Origin: Siphonodentalium dalli
Lineage: Eukaryota; Mollusca; Scaphopoda; Gadilida; Siphonodentaliidae
Assembly (NCBI GenBank): GCA_032622095.1
Contig: CP136062.1
Location: 40,734,918 to 40,798,917 of the forward strand
Direction of reading: 5' to 3'
DNA: 64,000 nt
Shown here: positions 44,430 through 55,783 of the stretch, piece after piece
Numbering within the stretch: the first letter of the stretch is position 1
Layout: each line of letters opens with the position of its first letter
Translations under genes and position numbers: made by a program
The notes under the pieces: model-generated
What the model saw: only the letters and a program-made list of their open reading frames with translations
The model's database searches: none
Told to the model about the DNA's origin: nothing

Positions 44430-44800
44430 ACCCTGTGCCAATGCATTCTCTTATATATGCGAGTCGACCATAGGTCGCCTCGCATATATAAGAGAATGCA
44501 TTGGCCTAACAATTTTTCATCATTTGTTATTATTTTTTACAATTTTTTATAATTTTAATAATTTTTTCTTATATTCTTTAATTAACTCTTTCAGTGCCAG
44601 ACTTATTTTGTAGGTTTAGTGCCAGGCAATCTTACGTGTTTCATGAGCATCAAAATTATTACTATGAATAATTTTTTATCATGTTTTTTAAATAAATGTT
44701 TCTTACAATTTTTAGGACATAACATAAAAAAACATCCATTACCCTGCAGGGAGCCCCACACATATATAGAAGCACATAGAAGAGTGCCGTCTATATTGCT
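44430..44800 (+). mobile_element. Chimeric palindrome element
   Basis: Starts TTTTTACCCTGTGCC, has the palindrome (44437-44505) and then the usual AT-rich arm to TATTCTTTAA. It continues with type Q sequence (TTTCAGTGCCAG, GTTTAGTGCCAGGCAATCTT). It ends with the second-hairpin region seen at 49740 and 59480 in inverted orientation (CCCTGCAGGGAGCCCCACAC). It therefore combines pieces that are separate elsewhere. Confidence 0.75.
44437..44505 (+). repeat. 69-bp palindrome, copy 7
   Basis: Complete; followed by CTAACAATTTTTCATCA. Confidence 0.95.
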
Positions 44801-45205
44801 GCCTAACTTGACTAATCTGGACGAGACGTTGAACGCTGGTATTTAAGCTATAAATTGCGCGACATCTAAGCTGAAGGCGGTATTGGATGACTGAATATAT
44901 CCCTTTCTGATGACAAATATAGCGGTTTCGGCGGAACCACGATTTGATGAATCGGAAACCGGAATCTATACCCACTTGTCTTCCTAAAGTTACAATATGG
45001 TATGGCAGCATATAATGAATTACCATTCACCAGTCTTCGTTACAATACGTCTGAACCAATAACCCGAGGGTTGCTTAACGATAATATATGGACCCACGAT
45101 CGCGTTGTTTTGCTTGTGAATTATAGGAATATGATGGCGATAACAGGCTTTATCAATGAACCTTAGGGCTGCCCCTATCTCAGACTGTAAAGCTTGTAAA
45201 TTTGC
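44801..45205. other. Unassigned stretch
   Basis: No repeat or coding motif was recognised. Confidence 0.4.
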
Positions 45206-45209
45206 TTAA

Positions 45210-45460
45210 AGAGATACTGTACTCAAATGTTGCTACTGGTTTCTATAGTCTTTGAGTCGTAGAATAAGGTAACCAGATTTCGATTAATTGAAAGTCTGTT
45301 GAGTACGAAGTAATTAATGTTACGGATGGCAGATTAGTCGGAATGCGAAAATACAAATTGTCATTGTCGAGTAATTTTTGTACAGTTTTCAAGCAAATGT
45401 TTCAACTAAATGTTATATTATAGGCATACTAGTCCCATGCATACACTCATTTAAGTTATT
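45210..45460 (+). mobile_element. T2/Kolobok-like MITE fragment (R3 family)
   Basis: After TTAA (45206-45209) comes AGAGATACTGTACTCAAATG, then GTAGAATAAGGTAACCAGAT, GAGTAATTTTTGTACAGTTT and GCATACTAGTCCCATGC, parallel to 27264-27510. The right end is missing. Confidence 0.75.
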
Positions 45461-45590
45461 GTATTGGGTACGCCTCCAATCTCTTTTATTATATGCTTAA
45501 TTACAAATAACATATGTTTAAAGAATGCCAACCGAAATTTCATTTGCACCCCCCCCCCCTTGGGTTGGAATGTTCAAACTCTTACCTTAA

Positions 45591-46020
45591 CCCTTTCAGT
45601 GCCAGGTCCGATTTTTGTATCAACCCATATACCCTGTGCCAATGCATTCTCTTATATATGCGAGTCGACCATAGGTCGCCTCGCATATATAAGAGAATGC
45701 ATTGGCCTAACAATTTTTCATCATTTGTTATTATTTTTTACAATATTTTACAATTTTTTCTTATATTCTTTAACAGACTTATTTTGTAGGTTTAGTGCCA
45801 GGGAATCTTACGTTTTTCATGGGCATCAAAATTATTACTATGAGTAATTGGTGATAGTTTTGAGTTATAACATACCCTTAAGGTTTTGTCAAGTTTGTTT
45901 TTAAATTCGCTATAGCATGCTTAAGCATACCCAAAAATATTCAACCAAAAAAAAAAAAAAAACAATTCTAAAAAAAAAGGAAATTCATTTTTTAATTTTT
46001 GTATCCTGGCACTGAAAGGG
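45591..46020 (+). mobile_element. piggyBac-like MITE, type Q (Q2), 430 bp
   Basis: Ends are CCCTTTCAGTGCCAGGTCCG and CCTGGCACTGAAAGGG. TTAA lies at 45587-45590 and 46021-46024. Contains the palindrome (45638-45706) and an A-tract. Q3 at 60177 is the closest relative. Confidence 0.92.
45638..45706 (+). repeat. 69-bp palindrome, copy 8
   Basis: Complete copy inside Q2. Confidence 0.95.
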
Positions 46021-46484
46021 TTAAACAATGCTGACCGAAATTTAATTGCACCCCCCCCCCTTGGGTTGGAATGTTCAAACACTTAATATCACAACCTCCC
46101 TATGGCTCGACATTTTCCAACTGAGAGTCATTTCATTCTAAACACACATTAACAGAAATTATGAAACTCTACGATTTGTGTATCTAAAAACGATATATTA
46201 TATACTAAATTTCCAATTATATATGGATGTGCCAGTCAAGTTAAGGGACGTGGGTCTGTTGTCACGTACCTGGGAACTCGTTCTTCACATATGTGTGTGC
46301 TAGTAACGTTCTGGGGCGGTTTGGTGCATTATACAAGGCGAATTGAGGCAGGCATAATGTCTGATTGAAAGCTGTCCGGTCCTATTTGATGCCAGATTAA
46401 TCAAACTTCCCTAAGCTAATTTCCCGCTTATCAGACAACAGAACGGTGAACACAACTTACAATCATTCGCATGACAGATCATGT

Positions 46485-46559
46485 GCCAGTGCATTATCTT
46501 ATATATGGCAGTCTCCCATAGGGAGCCTCACCTACATGTATATAAGTTAATGCGCTGGC
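46485..46559 (+). repeat. Decayed palindrome
   Basis: GCCAGTGCATTATCTTATAT .. TATAAGTTAATGCGCTGGC with CTCCCATAGGGAG at the centre. It is a diverged relative of the 69-bp palindrome and is closer to the forms at 7301-7898 (both followed by AATATTGTTAGGCC). Confidence 0.75.
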
Positions 46560-46599
46560 TTACAAGGCCAATGTAAATATTGTTAGGCCAATGTACACT

Positions 46600-46860
46600 G
46601 TTAGAAAAAATACCGTCGCATTAACGATCTGAGACCGCGCAACATATCGCTGCCAACATTTGACCGTTAAACATACGGTCAGGCCGTAGCATGTTCCACG
46701 GTATAAAACCGTTTAAGTAACTGTCAGACCGTAACCAGTAACTGTCAGACCGTTGTATTTTTTACGGTTCAGCACCGTTTAGTTAATATCAAGACCGTAA
46801 CTAATAAAGGTCAGACCAATGGTATTTTTCATGGGTCAACACCAATTTTTTGCTCTTAAT
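46600..46860 (+). repeat. Degenerate array of ACCGT/ACGGT words
   Basis: About ten ACCGT or ACGGT words, with GTCAGACCGT three times, at irregular 15-60-bp spacing after CACTGTTAGAAAAAATACCG. It may be the subterminal region of a DNA transposon; no partner end was found. Confidence 0.5.
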
Positions 46861-47449
46861 TTGCTAATTCACCATTGTATTAGCCAGGTTCCCATGGTGA
46901 CAATATGATTTCCCAGTAGGCATTAAGATCATATGTTTTGAATGGTCGAAAAACTAGTATTATTCGTAACTGAAAAATACATCTTAGTTCTTATGTTACG
47001 ATCATAGTTTTGATGAAATGTAAATCATCAATGCATAAAGTGATAGACAATACTTATGAAACTTTGCAGTTTGCAGAGGATCAAGCTTGTTATCTGCCTC
47101 GTAGAATTTAATCCGGAAAAGGCTGCGCACGCGTAATGTGTTCGCCTTTCACTAACTACTGTATAAATATGGCTGTAAATAAACAACGATACTAGTAATA
47201 GCTGTTAAGCCAACCCAACACTATTCAGTTATGAGTAATACTAATTTCGACCATTCTAAAACATGAATCGGCATGCCCTTTTAAGCCATAAAAAGAACAA
47301 AGCTACATGTTTCACAGTTAAAACTCAAATTTATGTACGTGTAAAAGTAAAATATCTTAATGGCATACTTTTTGGTAACATGTAAGGCGTAAAATTGTCC
47401 AGTCACACAGTTTTTGTTTTAACAGGTGAATCCGTACATCATGACAATA

Positions 47450-47954
47450 CAGTACCAATCAGAAGAAGTGGTATTTTTAGGCGGACCTTTATTGCGATAT
47501 TGAGCGTGCTTAATTTAGAAAAAGGCGTGATTATAGCACACTACCAAAAATCTGTCGCGCTTATTTTTGCAATATTGAACGCAAAATATTGCGATACTAA
47601 GCGCGCTAAATTTCATGCAGACCGATAGTGCTATATTTATATTAGATAAATACTGTGCATATAGTGTACATATAGTGTACATATAGCATTTACAACTATA
47701 ATTATATACATATCTAAAAAAATGTCTCTATTTATACAATAAACAATATAGAAGAAGCAATAATTTGATTTAAACGTCACAATTTTTAGCGCAAGAGGTC
47801 ACAATAATAAGCGCAAAATATTGAGATATTAAGCGCAAAATATTGCAATAATATCACAAGCGACATGCTTATAAGCGTTTCCACTTGCAATATTATTGCG
47901 ATATTGGGCGCGAAAATAGCGCGTTTAATATACCACTTCTTTTGACTGGTACTG
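47450..47954. mobile_element. Tc1/mariner-like MITE (M1), 505 bp
   Basis: The left end CAGTACCAATCAGAAGAAGT and GGTAT pairs with the right end (complement CAGTACCAGTCAAAAGAAGT). TA lies outside both ends (47448-47449, 47955-47956). CAGT termini with TA targets are typical of Tc1/mariner. The inside is unusual: many GCGCAAAATATTGCGATA-type words in both orientations near each end. No transposase. Confidence 0.9.
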
Positions 47955-48182
47955 TATATCAATAACAGCTAGTTGGGATTGGAACCTTCAAGACAACAGC
48001 AGATCCCATAATAACTGTGCGCAATGACTTGGCGACAATGTTCTCCTGTAGTCGCACATTTTCCATGAAATTTTAAAGCATGGTGCATCAAACTGTATAC
48101 TGGTATCACAACCACTTAGTATCAATATCAGAACATCCAACCAATAGTGGTCGAAATTTATTGAACGTAGCGTTGGTATATA

Positions 48183-48328
48183 GAGTAATGCCCTAAATAA
48201 TCGACTCCTCAACCACAGCAGAATTGTGAGTAATTTTTCATGATTTAGTCGGAAATATGGCTTGTTGCAATTCATCGGAAAGCTCTCACTTAATGTGGTT
48301 AAGGAGTCGATTATTTAGGGCATTACTG
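48183..48328. mobile_element. Tc1/mariner-like MITE (T2), 146 bp
   Basis: Starts GAGTAATGCCCTAAATAATC after TA and ends GATTATTTAGGGCATTACTG. Contains the internal blocks of 63776-63989 (GGAAATATGGCTTGTTGC, GGAAAGCTCTC) once. It therefore looks like a deletion of the palindromic form, or its ancestor. Confidence 0.82.
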
Positions 48329-49563
48329 TTGGTTTTAGGATGATATTATAAAGTTGGCAGTAACTTTGAAGTCACATAAATCCCGCTAACAGCGCATTCA
48401 TCCAGGTCTTTAAAGTTTGAGAAATATGATTACCTCCCCTTCGCGCCTCTCTCGCTGACCAATAAAACACTATATCTTGTGATAAGATTTATCACCCCAA
48501 TTCATTACTTCATTCACCACTGAAAGAACGCATAAAGAAAATTCATCATAACTGATACAGAGCTCGTAAAACATATCATCTCGTGGCATATCTACCGATT
48601 GACAAGTTCTGCTAAGTAATTGCAGAGAATATTTGATAGCGTTATGTCGTCGTGATATCCGGACATCAATATCTTCAAAGGCAGGAATTCACTGTAACTC
48701 TCTTTGTATTTTAGATATTAAATTGCTACCTGGAAATTTGTAACTGCCATCACGAAAGTATCACGGTAGGGAATCACGTTGTTTCGAGGTTGGTGAGTAC
48801 CACGCATTCAAAGTGGTCGAGGGGAGTTAAAACGCACGAAAGCATAATATATGAGGAACTGACATAATACATGGCATTTTGACTGTTCCGAGCAATGCTA
48901 GTTTAATTAAAAAACAAGCTGATACCTTATTTGTTCTGAAATGTTCAGTAATTCGGACCAAATTTGCATGTTGTAGGTATTTGGAATAAACAAGTCCATA
49001 CACCCAGGAGAATCATTTCGACTGGCAACTTTGGTCACAATGGTCAGAATGTTAGAGCAAACAGCTGTGAGCTTGGACACACATGAGGTATCAGCTTGTT
49101 TGAAAAATAGTATAGCATATGCTCGTAGCTGCCAAAATACTATGTAATATATTATTACCCTAGTTTATTACCTTTTGCTTCGTTGTTGGTCGCGTTTGAG
49201 ATCGCCTCGGCCATTTTGATTGCTTGGTACTCATCAACTCGAAACCACGTGATTCCCCACCGTGAGTATAGCATGTTCGATGTACTGCTGTTAAACTTAA
49301 AGATGAATTGTTAAACTTAAAGATGGATTATCTCTTCATACAGTAATTTTGAAATAGTTTCGTGGTATAAAATAATAAACTCGAATTTAAGAGCCATGTC
49401 CGGAAACGCTTCAATCAATTACTATTGATTTTATTTCGAATATTTTATTATAAAATGAGATGATTACGGGACACTTTATTGTTCTATTTTGAGAACAGTC
49501 CATTCAGGCGATACCATATGTGACCCGCCATATCAAATGCAGTCGTTAGTCGGGATTTGTTTT
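48329..49563. other. Unassigned stretch
   Basis: No gene or repeat copy was recognised. Confidence 0.4.
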
Positions 49564-49570
49564 ACCTTGT

Positions 49571-49639
49571 GCCAATGCATTCTCTTATATATGCGAGTCG
49601 ACCATAGGTCGCCTCGCATATATTAGAGAATGCATTGGC
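49571..49639 (+). repeat. 69-bp palindrome, copy 9
   Basis: One substitution (TATTAGAG for TATAAGAG). Confidence 0.95.
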
Positions 49640-49857
49640 CTAACAATTTTTTACAATTTTAATATTTTTTTCTTGTATTCTTTAACAATTTTATAATTTC
49701 ACCCATACAGAGCCACAGACAAACATGAGCAGACGACACTCTTCTATATGCTTCTATATATGTGTGGGGCTCCCTGCAGGGTAATGGATGTTTTTTATTT
49801 TATGTCCTAAAAATTGTAAGAAACATTTATTTATAAAAAATGATAAAAAATTGTTAG

Positions 49858-49926
49858 GCCAATGCATTCTCTTATATATGCGAGGCGACCTATGGTCGAC
49901 TCGCATATATAAGAGAATGCATTGGC
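49858..49926 (-). repeat. 69-bp palindrome, copy 10
   Basis: Complete copy, inverted relative to copy 9. Confidence 0.95.
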
Positions 49927-49934
49927 ACAGGGTA

Positions 49935-50278
49935 AAAAATTGTGGTTTGTGTTAACATTAACCACCATTGTTCGTTAGCTAAACAACCACACGTTTTAGA
50001 CCAGAAAATATTCGAAATATAATCAATATTAATCGATAGAAGCATTTCCGGACAGGGTTCGTCGAATCATATATGTTATTTTATACTCCGGTAACTATAT
50101 AGCACATGTTTACAAAAAGATAGACATCTTTAAACATACAATATGTTAGGTGTAGTTACAAACATATATATGTTTTAGAGAGACCAAGCAATAACTATTT
50201 CGTTTCAAAAACAAGATGATATTATTTCAGTAAATATGGGGCTAGATTATATCACATTTGGTTTCCAACATTTATATA
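49935..50278. other. Unassigned stretch
   Basis: Nothing recognised. Confidence 0.4.
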
Positions 50279-50570
50279 TACTAGCAGGGTTACCTGGCGC
50301 TGCCCAGGTTAAAGTATCGTGGAACCCTCTGTTGTGGAAATTTGGTGGGAATAGAGAATACTCTTGCTCAAAGTGTTACAGGTATTCTCATAAATTGTAT
50401 TTCCAAATGGCATCACAAAACGTCATTCTTATACATGGATTATAACTAGTCCGAGTGATTGTCATTTTTGTTTAATGCGATTAATTCGTCCCACCATTAA
50501 AGAAGTATATATTGAATTACAACTGTGCGTACTTCAGATGTTATCATTGTTTTTAAATGTACAGATCTAC
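50279..50570 (+). repeat. Dispersed repeat family AA, plus copy
   Basis: CTAGCAGGGTTACCTGGCGC, GGGAATAGAGAATACTCTTG, TTGTCATTTTTGTTTAATGC and GATTAATTCGTCCCACCATT follow the order of the minus copy at 1343-1055. Confidence 0.75.
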
Positions 50571-50592
50571 AGTCGTCGTGGTTGTAATTATG

Positions 50593-50624
50593 ATGTATGT
50601 ATGTATGTATGTATGCATGTATGT
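50593..50624 (+). repeat. (ATGT)n microsatellite
   Basis: Seven to eight ATGT units with one GCATGT variant. Confidence 0.9.
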
Positions 50625-50716
50625 TTTGTTTTCAATATTTGTATTTGGACCAAACATGAAGATCATAATCACATTAACTCGCAAAAATAAAAGACGATAA
50701 TTTGGTTTTACGTTAT

Positions 50717-50829
50717 AGATAGACACCGAGTTGGTATTGGATATGCGGGAGAAACAACACCGTTGAGGGCCGTAGGCCCGAAACGGGGTTGTTTCTCCCG
50801 CATATCCAATACCACCGAGGTGTCTATCT
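50717..50829. mobile_element. 113-bp palindrome with GC-rich loop
   Basis: The arms AGATAGACACC then TTGGTATTGGATATGCGGGA and GAAACAAC pair almost perfectly. The loop holds GGGCCGTAGGCCC, itself a hairpin, then GAAACGG. No relatives in the window. MITE-like. Confidence 0.8.
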
Positions 50830-50832
50830 TAC

Positions 50833-50884
50833 TTAGAACATTTCTGACCGTATGGTGGTTAGAACATTTCTGACCGTATGGTGG
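50833..50884 (+). repeat. 26-bp tandem duplication
   Basis: TTAGAACATTTCTGACCGTA plus TGGTGG twice in succession. Confidence 0.92.
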
Positions 50885-52490
50885 TTCAAGGTGTCAGAAA
50901 CCAGAAAGAAGCAAATCATGTTAATTGATTGTGTAATATACACACTTTGAAAAATGAAATTTATATATTCTATTACCCCCTTCGCTAGCCCCAAGCATGA
51001 TATTGTCTTTGTCGCCGATTAGCTTACCCCACGCTTTAATCTAATTAATTGACACGTTGTTGTCGGGCGAATTTGCACATTGAATGTCTCCAATCAGCTA
51101 CTCATTTCCATATCAGCACGGGTGAGAAGAGTGAATTTTGCCAGTATCATAGCTTGAGTATAACTCAGTTACAGTATGGATACGTCACAAAATACTACCC
51201 GGCTTACGTTGCTAATTTGTCTCCAAAACTTTCAGAATGTGGACCGAACATACACGAATGAACGTGAACATGAATATGACATTGGTTGAAAACGTTACGC
51301 GACCACACTCCGCATTCGAAAGGGGGACTTAAAGTTTGACTTAGCATTCTAGATAAGTAAAAGTTTGACTTATTGTCAAAACTGATTCTGCATGTGTCAA
51401 AACTGATTCTGCATGTGTACTTGTGTGCTATTTTCGTCCGGCGAAGACGAAAGAAGTAATTTTCTAAACTTTCTGTGTTGACGTTATCTAAATGGATATT
51501 ACATAGTTATATGGGTTATATGGGATGGCGTCCGTTTTATAAGCGAAATAAACATCACAAGCGCCCGGAGGTCCGGCCGATGATCCAACTGATGTTTTCA
51601 GTTAATATTGGAATAAAAAATATTAGAAATTCTTTCGAGGAGCAGTTTTCGTATTATACTGCTTATTGGATTTATTTATTCCATGAATTCGAAGTTGGAT
51701 TTGCAAGCAGTTCTTGACCAACGTAAGTTATCGAATGAGGTAATATATATAATAGTCGTTGCCTGTGTAAAACGATCTTCAATATCCGCATTTTGACTTG
51801 CAAATTATTAACATTTTAGGAAATTCCATGTAATCAACTAACTATTCCACTTAAGTTCTAGTGTGGCGTACTCGGCATTACAAACTGATTTGGATTATCA
51901 ACCTTTAAATATTTGGCATGTGTCGCCTCCCGTATTTTATGTCGATACGTCCCTGCATTTGCTTGTTGTAAGAAAACATGGTGTGACGGCGCATATCAGT
52001 AAGGCTTATAAGTGGACTTGGTCAATCAATGAGTGTTGCGGGAATACAATGCCTATATATAGGCATATATTATTTTAAGCACGCAGCACATGCGATGACC
52101 TAAAGATCTTTGCAGTAAATAACTGCCGTTCACCGGTCCTCAATGGATAACTTACTTTGGCGTTATAATGTATTTTCTAAATTGATACTGCTGTGTGTTT
52201 GTGTGTAAGACCCCCCCCCCCCCCCCACATCAGCCCCACCATATTGGTCGCGACGACTTGAATGGAACCAAGTGTCTGACTTATTGTCTCAACAATTGGA
52301 TATTTTTAATATCCAACAGTTGGATATCCGTAATATCCAATAGTCACACCCAGATATCCAACGCTTGTGTCAATTACACACCAATACAACAAGCCCATTG
52401 TGTCTATTGGTCAGGATAGACACCTGCTGCAAACAATGGATGACGTCACGGAAATGTTCTAAATAGAGATCTACAACTCAATCTTGTTGG
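50885..52490. other. Unassigned stretch with small repeats
   Basis: Includes a 20-bp tandem duplication near 51376-51417 (GTCAAAACTGATTCTGCATG), a C-tract at 52210-52226, and three TTGGATAT/ATATCCAA inverted words at 52296-52345. No gene was recognised. Confidence 0.45.
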
Positions 52491-53025
52491 TTAGACTAAG
52501 ACACCTGGTTATCATATATCCATGTTCGACTAAGACACCTGGTTATCATATCTCCATGTTAGACTAAGACACCTGCATGGTTATCATATCTCCATGTTAG
52601 AATAAGACACCTGGTTATCATATATCCATGTTAAACTAAGACACCTGGTTATAATATCTCCATGTTAGACTAAGACACCTGGTTATCATATATCCATGTT
52701 CGACTAAGACACCTGGTTATCATATCTCCATGTTAGACTAAGACACCTACGTGGTTATCATATCTCCATGTTAGAATAAGACACCTGGTTATCATATCTC
52801 CATGTTAGAATAAGACACCTGGTTATCATATCTCCATGTTAGACTAAGACACATGGTTATCATATCTCCATGTTAGAATAAGACACCTGGTTATCATATC
52901 TCCATGTTAGACTAAGACACCTGGTTAACATATCTCCATGTTAGACTAAGACACCTGGTTATCATATATCCATGTTAGACTAACACACCTGGTTATCATA
53001 TATCCATGTTAGACTAAGACACCTG
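52491..53025 (+). repeat. 34-bp minisatellite, left part (about 16 units)
   Basis: The unit is GTTAGACTAAGACACCTGGT plus TATCATATCTCCAT. Variants are ATATCCAT, GAATAAG and units with 4 extra bp (CCTGCATGG). The array continues at 54967-55783 after an insertion. Confidence 0.96.
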
Positions 53026-54025
53026 GGGCCTGTTTCATGAAGCAATGTCATAAGATTATCTTAAGATTGACTTAATCTAAGATCTAAGGTGGATCTTATG
53101 ATGTAACTTTTCCGTTTCAAGAACGCGTTTCACAAAACAAGATTAAGTCCTACTTAAGTAGTAATTTAAGTTCGCGCGCTTTTAGACTGGCTCTCGACAA
53201 TTTATTACAGCTATGCACAGAAAATGTTGGTTCTGTGTATGTTATATGCCTAGGTACAGTGTCTGGTGACAGATACTAGGGCGTGTCTATGAATAATTAT
53301 GATATTTTAATGCAAGGGCGATAATCAGTATAATGACTGGTGCATACTTAACTGCACGAGCGCGCTTTTTAACTGTGTTTTCGCGTCAGACCCATCCACA
53401 CATAGCTACATACTTCCAATGCCTATTTTATACAAACGTAACGAGCTCAAATATATTATTTCAGTTATTAAAGGGACCTATACATCGTAACTCAGAATGT
53501 GAACCTTCACCCATATAACATGCCATTAAGGCCACGCGAGACATATGTTCGCTCCTTTCAATGCTGATATTAGGTTCTAATACATTATACGTCTTTGAAG
53601 CATCTATAATACCAGGAAACCGAATATGTCGCCACGACGACATACACATACAATACACCACGATGGAAGCACTGAGCTAAACGCTCTTTATTGATTGCCA
53701 ACATTCATGGAATACTAACACAAAACGCTCTTTATTTATATTGCTATAATGTGAATAGGACTTCATATCGTGCTCCAAATAGACTTATTTCCAATCTGAG
53801 ACATATTTGTAGAACCCATATATAAATGATGTTAATGCCATTTGGTCTGGTTCTGTTGACAAATGTGATAAACGCCTGTTATAATTAACGAACTGCGTAT
53901 GAACTTCGAAAGTACGTTACGTTGAACGACATTCTGCATATATGTTTTAATAAAAACCAAATCAGCGACTTCTAATAAAGAGCGTTTATAATTAACAACA
54001 CGTGAACAGACGGCCGGTTCACATG

Positions 54026-54109
54026 CCCCTGGGGAAAATTACTAAAATACCAATATAGACTATACCACTGGTATAGTCTATATTGGTATTTTAGTAATTC
54101 CCCCAGGGG
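54026..54109. mobile_element. 84-bp palindrome nested in Y1
   Basis: CCCCTGGGGAAAATTACTAA .. CCCCAGGGG pairs end to end around ACCACTGGT. GGCCGGTTCAC occurs a few bases outside on both sides (54013 and 54116), possibly a target duplication or part of the unit. Confidence 0.8.
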
Positions 54110-54237
54110 TCTGTGGGCCGGTTCACAGTGATATTATATGTTCTTTCGCGGATCCCGGTGTGCCCGCGCGGTCCTTATACTATATACATGCTATATATCT
54201 TTTTATTTCATAGTTAATAGATTATGATAATATACAT

Positions 54238-54395
54238 AATAATAATAATAATAATTTAAAAAAACCCACATATTATGTATTATTATCTTGCCGATATATA
54301 TACGGGGTACATATACAATACATTTTACAATCAAATTATAACATAATAATATAGAAAGGCAAGTAAATAATAATAATAATAATAATAATAATAGC
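54238..54395 (+). repeat. Two (AAT)n tracts
   Basis: AAT runs at 54238-54256 and 54368-54394, inside Y1. Confidence 0.9.
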
Positions 54396-54966
54396 TGACA
54401 TAAGCATTTATAAAAAAAAAACTGAGTATAAATCATTCACTATTATCCTCGATGTGAAAATGTTCGGACTAATTGTCTCAACATGATTATTGTCTACAGT
54501 GCGATTGGGTGATTTGAATCGCAAATGATGTTCAACTCTATGTAAATATATTCTTTTTGTTACAGCAATTAGAAATGAATATATAGTCCGGTCTTGGCGG
54601 TTTACAGTTAGTAGCGGACACCCCGCCACTGGCCACGTCACTGCTATAGATTACCAGTTGGTTATTAATTACTACCATTTCTGAAACACACCTCCGTGCT
54701 AGCAAGGTGTTATTCAGTTAAATATGTTTATAATAATATATACATGAACTAGATCCCATCCACATTTCGGACCAACTGCGGATCACAACGTAGGTCTTAA
54801 CTTTAAGATTATCTTATGACACCTCACACCAGTCTTAAAGTTAAGACCAAAGTTAAGACCATCTGAGGTTAAGACTTTGTTCGTGAAACGCACTTATGAC
54901 TGAAGTTTGAACTTATGACCATCTTAAGTCCCAACTATGTCATAAGTTGCCTTCATGAAACAGGGC

Positions 54967-55783
54967 CCTGGTAATCATATATCCATGTTAGACTAAGACA
55001 CATGCATGGCTATCATATCTCCATGTTAGAATAAGACACCTGGTTATCATATCTCCATGTTAGAATAAGACACCTGGTTATCATATCTCCATGTTAGACT
55101 AAGACACCTGGTTATCATATCTCTATTTTAGACTAAGACACCTGGTAATCATATCTCCATGTTTGACTAAGACACCTGGTAATCATATCTCCATGTTTGA
55201 CTAAGACACCTGGTTATCATATCTCCATGTTAGACTAAGACACCTGGTTATCATATCTCCATGTTAAACTAAGACACCTGGTTATCATATATCCATGTTA
55301 GACTAAGACACCTGGTTATCATATCTCCATGTTAGACTAAGACATCTGGTTATCATATCTCCATGTTAGACTAAGACACCTGGTTATCATATCTCCATGT
55401 TAGACTAAGACACATGGTTATCATATCTCCATGTTAGACTAAGACACCTGGTTATCATATATCCATGTTAGACTAAGACACCTGCATGGTTATCATATCT
55501 CCATGTTAGACTAAGACACCTGGTTATCAGATCTCCATGTTAGACTAAGACACATGGTTATCATATCTCCATGTTAGACTAAGACACCTGGTTATCAGAT
55601 CTCCATGTTAGACTAAGACACCTGCATGGTTATCATATCTCCATGTTAGACTAAGACACCTGGTTATCATATCTCCATGTTAGACTAAGACACCTGGTTA
55701 TCATATCTCCACGTTAGACTAAGACACCTGGTTATCATATCTCCATGTTAGACGAAGACATCTGGTTATCATATCTCCATGAA
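54967..55783 (+). repeat. 34-bp minisatellite, right part (about 24 units)
   Basis: Same unit and variants as 52491-53025. Together they make about 40 units of what was one array before Y1 inserted. Confidence 0.96.

Larger units (their letters stand above)
45518..46090. repeat. Direct duplication of about 65 bp flanking a piggyBac-like MITE
   Basis: AATGCCAACCGAAATTT..TTGGGTTGGAATGTTCAAAC at 45523-45580 recurs as AATGCTGACCGAAATTT..TTGGGTTGGAATGTTCAAAC at 46026-46081, on the two sides of Q2. Both carry a C-tract of 10-11. This is far longer than the TTAA target, so it is a pre-existing duplication or a product of recombination. Confidence 0.85.
49564..49934. mobile_element. Foldback element made of two inverted 69-bp palindromes
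   Basis: TTTACCTTGTGCC at the left pairs with GGCACAGGGTAAA at the right. The palindromes at 49571-49639 and 49858-49926 face each other. The centre has TATTCTTTAACAATTTTATA, ACATGAGCAGACGACACTCT and a small hairpin GGCTCCCTGCAGGG. The right half recurs at 59428-59687 without a left palindrome. This form lacks CCCTTT/TTAA ends. Confidence 0.85.
53026..54966. mobile_element. 1.9-kb TIR element inserted in the minisatellite (Y1)
   Basis: The left end GGGCCTGTTTCATGAAGCAA and the right end (complement GGGCCCTGTTTCATGAAGGC) are terminal inverted repeats. They are followed inward by several CTTAAGAT/CATAAG words in both orientations. Both flanks are minisatellite units, with CTGG at each junction, so a 3-4-bp target duplication is possible. 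No transposase frame was found. Such GGGCC..GTTTCA ends occur in more than one superfamily, so I leave it unclassified. It carries a nested palindrome and (AAT)n tracts. Confidence 0.85.

Noticed and set aside
45464-45847. 127-codon plus-strand gene
   Set aside because: Covers a C-tract, the end of a piggyBac-like MITE and the palindrome; not conserved in Q3.
52491-55783. CRISPR-like or gene-like array
   Set aside because: Contiguous 34-bp units without spacers; the frames are closed.
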